The translations under genes were made by a program, and so were the position numbers. This document shows, one piece after another, positions 11,199 through 20,015 of a stretch of DNA of 64,000 nucleotides. This stretch comes from Isoetes taiwanensis (lineage: Eukaryota; Streptophyta; Lycopodiopsida; Isoetales; Isoetaceae), in assembly GCA_021234155.1 (NCBI GenBank), contig JAJEKV010000014.1, positions 15,720,872-15,784,871 on the forward strand, in the 5' to 3' direction. The notes under the pieces were generated by a model. It was not told where the DNA came from. It ran no database searches and saw nothing but the letters and a program-made list of their open reading frames with translations. Within the stretch, counting starts at the first letter, position 1, and each line of letters begins with the position of its first letter.

Positions 11199-11562
11199 GT
11201 CTTAGAAAAAGACTGTAAATTTTGTATGTGAATATGAAGATTCTATCTTCAAATTTTGAGAATACTACAGTTTCAGTTACAGACTTACTTCAATTTTTTG
11301 TTAAATATTTTATCCTCTGAAATTAGAGTTTCTCTCTTAAAACGTACTTTAAGAACATTCTATTTGCTAAGAAAAGTGACACTTTAAAAAAGTCAATTCT
11401 TTCGTTGCAAAAAAAAATTAGTCATTTGGGGGGGGGGTCAAAATAGAATTTCATGCATCTTTTTTTTTTTAACCTCGTTTTACCCCCTTTTTTGTAAAAA
11501 AAAAGGGAATCTTTGAGGAATATTCCTTTTGCTCTCGTTTCAAAGATTTGCTCCCGTTTAAT
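11199..11562. repeat. AT-rich right end of the methyltransferase element
   Basis: Non-coding, with long A, T and G homopolymers (11431-11438 G run; 11461-11470 T run; 11495-11503 A run). GGGAATCTTTGA at 11505-11516 and TTTCAAAGATT with CTCCCGTTTAAT at 11538-11562 mirror sequences at 2829-2870. Terminal or subterminal inverted repeats are the simplest explanation. Confidence 0.5.
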
Positions 11563-11694
11563 ACGCAACTTTGTTTCATGTCAAATAATGCAATAAGTAT
11601 AAAATACATACAAACATTTGCATAGACTCACGAATGACAAAAAACATATTTAAAAAAAAAATGCTCTTTATTCCTTTTTTTTAGTACAACAATA

Positions 11695-12774
11695 CTATTG
11701 TTCCATCTCAAATGGGAGAGGTCTATCATAGCGATAGTTGATGAATAACTCATCTCCAATGTTTATGCTTTTAATAGCACACACCATGATATATCTGCCT
11801 TTTACATATCTTGTAAAAAAATCTTCCTCCCCTCCTTGACACTCTAAAAATTCACAATTGCATCGCTCACGGTTTGTCAATAGAACCGTTGATGAACCCC
11901 GCAATATTGCCATGAACCCCGGCCGACCATCAATAAACTTCAACTCCTCATCACATGCCCCCCGTTTATCGACGCAAAGATTGGAATTCATTCCATAAAT
12001 CCTCATACGCCAAGCATATTTAGTCAAAGTTTGCCAAGTTTTCCAATCGCATTTCGGGACCGTGATATGGCATTAATGGAATGTGGGTTTCTCGCTCCAC
12101 TTCTATACGCGTGCCGGAGATAAGGCCGAATCTAGCTTCTGGACAAATGCGGCTCCGCATAATGATGTATCTTCTTCCCCAACAAGCAAATTCTTGATCC
12201 ATAGGGATAGGTAAGTCTACTGGCCACAAGCCAAATGTCTTGCGGTGTCCAACAAAAGGTCGGACTAATCTTTGCAATTCTTCAGGAATTTCACGCTCGG
12301 GCAGTGAGGCCAAGCGTTCTTGGGAAATGTGCGACACATGCAATGTTCTCATGATTGTAGCCCTTCGTGTTCTTTCACGCAGGGGAACACTCAGCGTTGA
12401 GCGGCACCCATCCACATTATTGATGAATCGGGTTACTGCTTCGGTTTTATGCCTCTATGGACAACATTAAACCAAAATCCACATCTAGTTTGGAGGAGAC
12501 ATCAGCATCATCTACCTACATATTTAGATATCATAAACATACTTGAACTGGGAGAGATACTCTTTAAAAAAAAAAAAAAAACAAATAATAATTGTATACC
12601 AACCTGATATCCATGACGAGCATCAGATCTGGTGGGTTGTTCAAATGTACCAAATCTTATCAGATGGTCTTCAACAACCGTTCTAAGTCGTCTCTTCAGC
12701 CCCATACATCTTTTACAATCGCAAACTATATTGTCCCTCTGCCAATTACAAAAGGTAAGTACTATATACTGCAC
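11695..12774 (-). pseudogene. SET-like domain protein with transposase-associated zinc-type N-terminus
   Basis: Two exons are joined by a GT-AG intron (12604 back to about 12453) that keeps frame after ARHGYQ. The first has the spacing of the CACTA transposase-associated domain: VCDCKRCMG, then VVEDHLIRFG and ARHGY. The second resembles a SET domain: SRICPEARFGLISGTRI at the start, then IDGRPGFMAIL, ERCNCEF and the end motif VCAIKSINIGDELFINYRYD. SET domains usually methylate protein lysines; the catalytic Tyr context is present in NYRYD. One frameshift near 12045, just after PYHGPEMR, breaks the gene. It ends at a TAG at 11695-11697. The zinc-domain assignment is weaker than the SET assignment. 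Alternatively the zinc part belongs to the split CACTA transposase at 0-2.8 kb. Confidence 0.6.
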
Positions 12775-12814
12775 AATAGTTTGAACGACTGTGATAGATA
12801 CAATATGGTAGTAT

Positions 12815-12853
12815 AAACCCTAAACCCTAAACCCTAAACCCTAAATCCTAAAT
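12815..12853. repeat. Interstitial plant telomere-type repeats (CCCTAAA)
   Basis: Four consecutive units of TAAACCC and a variant fifth (AAATCCTAAA). They sit about 40 bases upstream of the minus-strand SET-like gene. Such telo-box tracts occur in plant promoters and also as relics of end joining; the sequence alone cannot decide. Confidence 0.9.
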
Positions 12854-12883
12854 GGACAGAATTGGGCCCGGACACGTAGTCCT

Positions 12884-13131
12884 CTCCACTCAAGGTGAAG
12901 CCGACCATGCCCTTTCCCGAGTACGACCCTTATATAAGTTTCAATTGCAATAAAGATCTTTTGGAGACGCGCTAGCCCCGATACATAGAGTCCCCTCCAC
13001 TCAAGGTGAAGTCGACATATGACCTTGACTACGCGACACCTCAATTTTGTAATCTACATCGTACTCAGTAAGGTATGAAGGTGAGTTTGGGCCCCAAGAC
13101 ACTGGTCCTCTCCACTCAAGGTGGAGGCGAC
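12884..13131. repeat. Three diverged tandem units of about 113 bp
   Basis: CTCCACTCAAGGTG followed by AAG or GAG and YCGAC recurs at 12884, 12995 and 13110. Each is preceded by a GGGCCC/GCCCC-containing stretch and CCT(C/C). Spacings are 111 and 115 bases. No coding potential. Confidence 0.75.
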
Positions 13132-13424
13132 AGGTGTCCTTGACCAAAAACACTTTTTTTTTTACTACTCGCAGACACGTCTTCTCCTAGTTTATATATG
13201 TCTAGGCTACTTAAATACAAGAATCGGGTCACTTACATGTGACGGTTCAGATATCCGACCTCCCCGGTGGTAAGACAACATCAATCTGTCTCCTGGCCAT
13301 CTCCAGGCGTCGATCATGCTGATGACCATGGTGATCCATATAGGGCAGCAACAAGTATAAAATATGGTTAAAAAGAAGAACACCAAAGGCACTAGGCTGG
13401 AAGAGGAGCGAAAAGAAAATAACA

Positions 13425-14000
13425 ATGAAGGCCGAAAGAGTTGCTTATATAGAAATCTTTAACGTCGCGATATGCGACGCCACGCCACAAAGCGACGTAT
13501 TGTCAAGCGGTCACCGCCAGTCACCTACGACTTTGCGACACGTGGCAAATACGCATCTTGGCGTGTCATACATTCTCGTAATGTCACTATACGCCGCATG
13601 CGGCGTGGAGGTCGCAAAACAACCACCGGCGTGACTTTTGTTGTCCACCGGCACCCAAGTCCACCGGGGCGTGACAGATGGGCCAAGCATCAGACGTCGC
13701 ATGCGACGTGACGCCGCAAGTATCCACCGGTGTGACACTGCCGCCGGCCACTGGCGCCCAAGTCCACTCGGGCGTGACGGATGGGCAGTGTCATCAGACG
13801 TCGCATGCGACGTGACGCCGCAAACATCCGCCCGGGCGTGACACCGTCATCCACCGGGCGCAGACATCCACCGGGCGTGAGACCGCCAGTCACGCGATGT
13901 CGACGCCGCAGAAGACGCCGCGATGCGGCGCTTCGGCGACGTGACGTCGCATGGTCACGTCAATTGCGACGTCACGTGATTCAGGCGTCGCAAGCCCACG
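13425..14000. repeat. CpG-rich tract with ACGYCGCATGCGRCGT palindromes
   Basis: Perfect 16-bp palindromes lie at 13591-13606 (ACGCCGCATGCGGCGT), 13694-13709 and 13798-13813 (both ACGTCGCATGCGACGT). A larger inverted pair, CGTGACGTCGC and GCGACGTCACG, spans about 13940-13977. Between them CCACCGGGCGTGAC-like units recur about seven times. Many overlapping ORFs exist here, but they follow from the repeat and from low stop density in GC-rich DNA. I see no gene. Confidence 0.8.
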
Positions 14001-14100
14001 TCGCTAAATGTCCATTCTCTTGTTGTGAGTGCCTCGACTTCATTATGAGGGAGCCAAAGACGACAGCATTTGAAGCTGATCAAAAGCTGAAGTCCACCTG

Positions 14101-14904
14101 ATAACTTAAGAAAAATAGGTTAATTGTAACTAAGCATGGGTAATATGGAGGACACAAAAGATCCTTAGTGAAAGAAGCCTTTAGAGAAGCTCTGCATGTG
14201 AGGTAATAGCCTTCGAAATTATGGCATAATCCCGTGGGGGAAACCATAGGTTATATACGGGGTTAAAGTACCATCAAGCACTAAAGGAATGGTTGAAATA
14301 AGTAGAGACCCTAGCAAATTATAGGCAGCATATACAAGTCCAACATAGAGTCGGCCCCTGTCGATTTGGGAAAATAGGTGGCGGAGCCACATCGTAAAGG
14401 TACATAGGCAATGGGTTTGTTTGAAAGAACTACGACGGTTATAGTTTAACTAAGTTAGAGCAGAGCTCTGGGATGTGGAGATATGTTTATTATGTACATA
14501 CCATGTACACATACGATAAACATCTTAGGGAGGTAATCTAGGTGGTGACACAAGGAGAGAAAGACGAGCATATTCTAAAGTTACTGATGAAGGGTCTGGA
14601 GATACGTTCGAAATGTGCAAAGGACCGTCAATAAATGTCAACGGCCAATAGAATAAAGCTTAAGGTAGTGGGGTTGAGTAGTACAATAGTACAATTCCAG
14701 GATAAGTAGCGAATAGCAGTTGCCTGCTAAATGTTCGAATGTGTCTTGCATAGACACCCAAGACTAGCTCTCCCACATGATGCATACCTGGGTCACACGG
14801 AGGTGAACGCCATGGGATACATGGAGGTGTAAGTTAGGATATATAGGACTCGAACATGAATACAAGTCCGTTATCTCAACATAGGTAATTGTAGAAAGGT
14901 TGTT
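14101..14904. other. Unassigned sequence left of the minus-strand retroelement
   Basis: No supported gene, repeat or motif found. The reading frame of the neighbouring gag continues to 14764 but stops resembling the plus-strand copy at about 14905, so the retroelement is probably truncated there. Confidence 0.4.
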
Positions 14905-16044
14905 CTCTTCTTCCATATGCGCTACGTGAGCCGCTTTCTTCCCTGCTTTTAACTTCTCAGCTTCATATAAACCTGGCTCTATTTCCTCTATGTGAACATT
15001 ATGCATTTGTCCTTCAATGCTTTTTCGTGGCTGTGGAGGATATCCAGACCTTATAACAGCTTTATTCTCAGGGCAATACCTCTGATAGTGATTTCCACCA
15101 CAACGGAAACAACGTATTTCCCTGGACTTACCCATACTTCCTTTCTTTTGCTCAGATGCATTCTCAGGAGTTTCCACATCCACTTCCTTTTTCCTTTTCT
15201 GTTTTCCCTCATTCTCGTCATCTGCGCTGGTCTATGGCTGCCATGCATAACTTCTTTTTGCTTTTAGGTTAATCTTTAACTCAGCAGCAAATGCATAAAT
15301 TATGGCATCTCGTAAGTCCTTGGGTCTGGAGTAGCTAACCTCGCTGAAGATATCTATACGTAATCCGTTGATGTACTTCCTCGTCAATTCCTGAGCGTCC
15401 ATGTTATTCATCTGCGCAGCCAAGTGATTGAATTTCATAGTGAAATCATTCACAGTCTCCTTCTCTGTTTGCTGAATATGATCCCATTCTCTTTGAATTA
15501 CTTGGAAATAATCTGGGGGCAGGTATTGCGCTTCAAACTCCTTCCTAAAATCATCCCAATTACTTGTTATTGGATCTAGTCTCTTTCTTCCCTGCCACCA
15601 TAACTGCACAGTGCCTTTTAAATATATATCCATGGCGCCTAACTTTTCATCCTCCGTTGCTTCAACTCTCTTCAAGAACGACTCCCAGGTGCTCAGAAAT
15701 CCGATAACCTGTGTGGGCTTGGCGGGATATCCACGGAAAGAAGGCATGTCAGACTTTTCCAACCATTTGCAGTTATTCTTCTTGCCAGGAAGAATTTCTT
15801 CTTCATTGGGAGGAGGCGGATTTATGGGAGCAGGTTCAGGAGGTAGCGGAGGTGTAGGGTTTCTCATATTCTGCAACAATTCCTCACTTACATAACCCAA
15901 TGCAATCGCCAGATGCTCTAATTTCCTGATAGCCTCTTCTTGAGATTCATGCATGGAAATTCCCATCTGATTTGCCACTATATAAGCTGAGGTAATTGCT
16001 TTCCAGTAAGTCTCTGCATCTGTTGGTCCTGAATTGGATGCCAT
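14905..16044 (-). pseudogene. Gag protein, minus-strand copy, one nonsense codon
   Basis: Encodes an LTR-element capsid/nucleocapsid protein. A Pro-rich stretch (PPLPPEPAPINPPPP) precedes a retrotransposon gag domain with LWWQGRKRL and TVNDFTMKFNHLAAQ. Near the C-terminus lies a CX2CX3HX4C zinc knuckle (CFRCGGNHYQRYC). A single in-frame TAG at 15232-15234, right after SYAWQP, splits an otherwise continuous frame. No protease or polymerase follows. The start ATG sits 28 bases from the primer site, as in the partner copy. Confidence 0.88.
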
Positions 16045-16086
16045 AAATGCTTTACTGGTGCAGAATTGTCAGGCTCTGATACCAAT

Positions 16087-16638
16087 TGATATGAGCTACA
16101 CCAATAGCTCAGAATGATCCGGCTCTAGTTCACCTAAACCAGAGAAAGATCCACAATTCAAGGCAATTAATGGCAGTTCTCCACCCAACCGGGCCAACCG
16201 GTGTTGAGATCTGGCAAATCAACATCAAGGCAAAAGGCTGTGGCAAACGTCAAGACAAGAATCAGGTTTAACAATAGAAGAATCCGGCAGGCTTATAGAC
16301 AAGGTCGAACTCTGCAATTCTGGCAGTAGCTGCGTTGGTGATGATCCGGAGGTTGGGCAGCAGCCGCTAATTGAAGACGTCCGGAATTTGGTTGATGGCC
16401 ATCGATGAAGCTCTCTGAAGATTCGATGCTGCTCCTTATATAAATCCGATGCTGGCTTTTCAAAAAGGTTCGGTTTTCCCTTAGACGATTTCGGCTTTTC
16501 CTATTTTACGACAAGGCCTTGCAATCCTTAGCCATTAGATAATATCTCATAAGATATTATTAAACTACTACTAAACAAGATATCTTTGCCAATATGTCTG
16601 CCTTGCCTTGCCATTATTTCGCCAATGTCACACACCCA
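16087..16638 (-). repeat. 5' LTR of minus-strand element, lacking its first 59 bp
   Basis: Compared with the full LTR at 18815-19425, this copy covers everything except the outermost 59 bases. It ends TATCA next to the primer site (minus strand). Confidence 0.85.
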
Positions 16639-16641
16639 AAT

Positions 16642-17092
16642 TGATATGGATATGGTAGCTCGGGGGAGTGGCCTTGATAATGGCTAAGGATTGCAAGGCC
16701 TTGCCTTAAAATAGGAAAAGCCGAAATCGTCTAAGGGAAAACCGAACCTTTTTGAAAAGCCAGCATCGGATTTATATAAGGAGCAGCATCGAATCTTCAG
16801 AGAGCTTCATCGATGGCCGTTAACCAAATTCCGGACGTCTTCAATTAGCGGCTGCTGCCCAACCTCCGGATCATCACCAACGCAGCTACTACCGGAATTG
16901 CAGAGTTCGACCTTGTCTATAAGCCTGCCGGATTCTTCTGTTGTTAAACCTGATCCTTAGCCTTTTGTTACCAGATCTCAACACCGGTTGGCCCAGTTAG
17001 AACTGCCATTAATTGCCTTGAATTGTGGATCTTTCTCTGGTTTAGGTGAACTAGAGCCAGATCATTATAAGCTATTGGTGTAGCTCATATCA
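16642..17092 (+). repeat. 5' LTR, internally deleted
   Basis: Starts TGATATGG and ends CATATCA. Relative to the 611-bp 3' LTR it lacks positions about 37-160 and has smaller deletions near 16960-17010, giving 451 bp. Normal retrotransposition gives identical LTRs, so the deletions came later or the ends have different origins. Confidence 0.88.
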
Positions 17093-17094
17093 AT

Positions 17095-17107
17095 TGGTAT
17101 CAGAGCC
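17095..17107 (+). other. Primer-binding site for initiator tRNA-Met
   Basis: TGGTATCAGAGCC, three bases after the LTR end, matches the complement of the 3' end of plant initiator tRNA-Met, the usual primer for plant LTR elements. Confidence 0.92.
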
Positions 17108-17134
17108 TGACAATTCTGCACCAGTAAAACTTTT

Positions 17135-18315
17135 ATGGCATCCAATTCAGGACCAACAGATGCAGAGACTTACTGGAAAGCAATTACCTCAACTTATACA
17201 GCGGCAAATCAGATGGGAATTTCCATGCCTGAATCTCAAGAAGAGGCTATCAGGAAATTAGAGCATCTGACGATTGCATTGGGTTATGTAAGTGAGGAAT
17301 TGTTGCAGAATATGAGAAACCCTGCACCTCCGCTACCTCCTGAACCTGCTCCCATAAATCCGCCTCCTCCCAATGAAGAAGAAATTCTTCCTGGCAAGAA
17401 GAATAAGTGCAAATGGTTGGAAAAGTCCGACATGCCATCTTTCCGTGGATATCCCGCCAAGCCCACACAGGTTATCGGATTTCTGAGCACCTGGGAGTCG
17501 TTCTTGAAGAGAGTTGAAGCAACGGAGGAAGAAAAGTTAGGCGCCATGGATATATATTTAAAAGGCACTGCGCAGTTATGGTGGCAGGGAAGAAAGAGAC
17601 TGGATCCAGTAATAAGCAATTGGGACGATTTTAGGAAGGAGTTTGAAGCGCAATACCTGCCCCCAGATTATCTCCAAGTAATTCAAAGAGAATGGGATCA
17701 TATTCGGCAAACAGAGAAGGAGACTGTGAATGATTTCACCATGAAATTCAATCACTTGGCTGCACAGATGAATAGCATGGACGCTCAAGAATTGAGAGGA
17801 AGTACATCAACAGATTACGTATAGATATCTTCAGCGAAGTTAACTACTCCAGGCCCAAGGACTTTCGAGATGCCATAATTTATGCATCTGTTGCTGAGTT
17901 AAAGATTAACCCAAAAGCAAAAAGAAGTTATGCATGGCAGCCACACACCCGCCCAGATGACGAGAATGAGGGAAAACGGAAAAGGAAAAAGGAAGTGGAT
18001 GTGGAAACTCCTGAGAATGCATCTGAGCAAAAGAAAGGAAGTATGGGTAAGTCCAGGGAAATACGTTATTTCCGTTGTGGTGGAAATCACTATCAGAGGT
18101 ATTGCCCTGAGAATAAAGCTGTTATAAGATCTGGATATCCTCCACAACTACGAAAAAGCATTGAAGGACAAATGCATAATGTTCACATAGAGGAAATAGA
18201 TCCAGGTTTATATGAAGCTGAGAAGTTAAAGGCAGAGAAGAAAGCGGCTCACGTAGCACATATGGAAGAAGAGAACAGCAAACTGAAGATAGGTTACCAT
18301 TTGCCTGGTAAATAG
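17135..18315 (+). pseudogene. Gag protein, plus-strand copy, frameshifted and with a damaged zinc knuckle
   Basis: Same protein family as the minus-strand copy, with very high identity over the first 220 residues. A frameshift near 17797 replaces TRKYING with an early stop; the correct frame resumes and runs to the TAG at 18313-18315. The first zinc-knuckle Cys is changed to Tyr (YFRCGGNHYQRYC), so this copy would bind RNA poorly even if the frame were intact. The other copy keeps that Cys but has a nonsense codon, so neither gives a full functional Gag. Confidence 0.87.
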
Positions 18316-18418
18316 TAGCATGATTAAGGATTCAGTTTAGAATTTAGATATTTTATATTTGAAATTGTTATATTTCCTTAAGATGATTGTTCATGCCATT
18401 AATAAAATACAAAACTAT

Positions 18419-18761
18419 GGTTGGTGCCATACTTGTAAACATTAATGGATGAATTTGCAATTTTAGATTGATGTCTAAACAAATAGCAATCAGTAGTTGG
18501 TGCTACTGGCAGAGGTTGGTGCCTCAATGTAACCCAAAATTCTTATAAACTTAACCCAATCCTTGTGTTAAAAGTTTAATTAAATTAGTATAGCCTTAGA
18601 CCTTGAAATTATTTTATGTCTTTGTAAGGTAATATACCTTATCCAAACCTTTAGCCTCAACAAAAGTGGTCGTCATGAATAGTTGGTGCTATTTATGAGA
18701 TCATTACCTTGAACTTAAAATGTATTGAGTTGGTGCTCACTTGGATAAATTAAGTTGGTGC
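18419..18761 (+). repeat. Six GTTGGTGC motifs in the retroelement's 3' non-coding part
   Basis: GTTGGTGC at 18420, 18496, 18515, 18682, 18729 and 18754, between the gag stop and the polypurine tract, all in the same orientation. Too many for chance in 340 bases. Function unknown; packaging or RNA structure is possible. Confidence 0.7.
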
Positions 18762-18800
18762 TTAATTTATTTATGGACACAACTGAGGTCAGTTGCCTTC

Positions 18801-18812
18801 AAAAAGGGAGGA
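18801..18812 (+). other. Polypurine tract
   Basis: AAAAAGGGAGGA immediately before the 3' LTR start at 18815: the expected plus-strand primer of an LTR element. Confidence 0.88.
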
Positions 18813-18814
18813 AT

Positions 18815-19425
18815 TGATATGGATATGGTAGCTCGGGGGAGTGGCCTTGAACGTTGGTCTTGGTGGACTAGCATGGGTGTGTGAGATTGGCGAAATAATG
18901 GCAAGGCAAGGCAGACATATTGGCAAAGACATCTTGTTTAGTAGTAGTTTAATAATATCTTATGAGATATTATCTAATGGCTAAGGATTGCAAGGTCTTG
19001 CCTTAAAATAGGAAAAGCCGAAATCGTCTAAGGGAAAACCGAACCTTTTTGAAAAGCCAGCATCGGATTTATATAAGGAGCAACATCGAATCTTCAGAGA
19101 GCTTCATCGATGGCCGTCAACCAAATTCCAGACGTCTTCAACTAGCGGCTGCTGCCCAATCTCCGGATCATCACCAACGCAGCTACTGCCGGAATTGCAG
19201 AGTTCGACCTTGTCTATAAGCCTGCCAGATTCTTCTGTTGTTAAACCTGATCCTTGTCTTGACGTTTGCCACAGCCTTTTGCCTTGCTGTTGATTTGCCA
19301 GATCTCAACACCGGTTGGCCCGGTTGGGTGGAGAATTGCCATTAATTGCCTTGAATTGTGGATCTTTCTCTGGTTTAGGTGAACTAGAGCCGGATCATTC
19401 TGAGCTATTGGTGTAGTTCATATCA
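18815..19425 (+). repeat. 3' LTR (611 bp, fullest copy)
   Basis: Starts TGATATGG and ends TATCA. A TTTATATAAGG promoter-like motif lies near 19070. Confidence 0.9.
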
Positions 19426-20015
19426 ATGGTAGCTCGGAGGAGTGGCCTTGAACGTTGGTCTTGGTGGACTAGCATGGATGTGTGAGATTGGCGAAATAAT
19501 GCAAGGCATGGCAGACATATTGGGAAAGACATCTTGTTTAGTTATAGTTTAATAATATCTTATGAGATATTATCTAATGGCTAAGGATTGCAAGGCCTTG
19601 CCTTAAAATAGGAAAAGCCGAAATCATCTAAGGGAAAACCGAACCTTTTTGAGAAAGCAGCATCGGATTTATATAAGGAGCAGTATTGAATCTTCAGAGA
19701 GCTTCATCGATGGCCGTCAACCAAATTCCGGACGTCTTCAACTAACGGCTGCTGCCCAACCTCCGGATCATCACCAACGCAGCTACTGCCGGAATTGCAG
19801 AGTTCGACCTTCTGCCGGATTCTTCTGTTGTTAAACCTGATCCTTGTCTTGACGTTTGCCACAGCCTTTTGTCTTGCTGTTGATTTGCCAGATCTCAACA
19901 CCGGTTGGTTCGGTTGGGTGGAGAACTGCCATTAATTGCCTTGAATTGTGGATCTTTTTCTGGTTTAGGTGAACTAGAGCCGGATCATTCTGAGCTATTG
20001 GTGTAGCTCATATCA
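19426..20015 (+). repeat. Second LTR copy in tandem
   Basis: Begins ATGGTAGCTCGG, lacking the first 10 LTR bases, and ends TATCA. Unequal recombination between LTRs or a nested solo LTR would explain it. Confidence 0.88.

Larger units (their letters stand above)
2829..11562. mobile_element. Candidate 8.7-kb mobile element carrying a DNA methyltransferase and a DUF7869 gene
   Basis: Both ends share ATTAAACGGGAG on the outside (2829-2840 and, inverted, 11551-11562) and CAAAGATTCCCTT further in (2860-2872 and inverted near 11505-11516). Between them lie two divergent genes: a minus-strand ParB-like/DNA methyltransferase gene and a plus-strand DUF7869 gene. CACTA-type coding fragments in the same orientation flank it on both sides, as if the element had landed inside a CACTA element. 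I found no clean target-site duplication, and the right end carries extra inverted copies of the motif, so the exact ends are uncertain. Confidence 0.5.
14905..16638 (-). mobile_element. TR-GAG-like retroelement, minus strand, 3'-truncated
   Basis: Reading the minus strand: part of a 5' LTR (16638-16087), a tRNA-Met primer site (16084-16072), and a gag gene from 16044. Similarity to the plus-strand partner stops at about 14905, so the 3' LTR is missing. It lies head to head with the copy starting at 16642. Confidence 0.85.
16642..20015 (+). mobile_element. TR-GAG-like non-autonomous LTR retroelement with a tandem extra LTR
   Basis: Order: 5' LTR (16642-17092), primer site, gag only, polypurine tract, 3' LTR (18815-19425) and a second LTR directly after it (19426-20015). 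The internal part is about 1.7 kb and has no protease, polymerase or integrase, so it must rely on another element. The flanks CAAAT (16637-16641) and AAAAT (20016-20020) could be a one-mismatch 5-bp target duplication. Gag-only terminal-repeat elements are known in plants. Confidence 0.88.

Noticed and set aside
13472-14101. Several overlapping ORFs in the CpG-rich tract
   Set aside because: They occur on both strands in several frames, rich in Arg/His/Thr from the repeat units, with no domain features.
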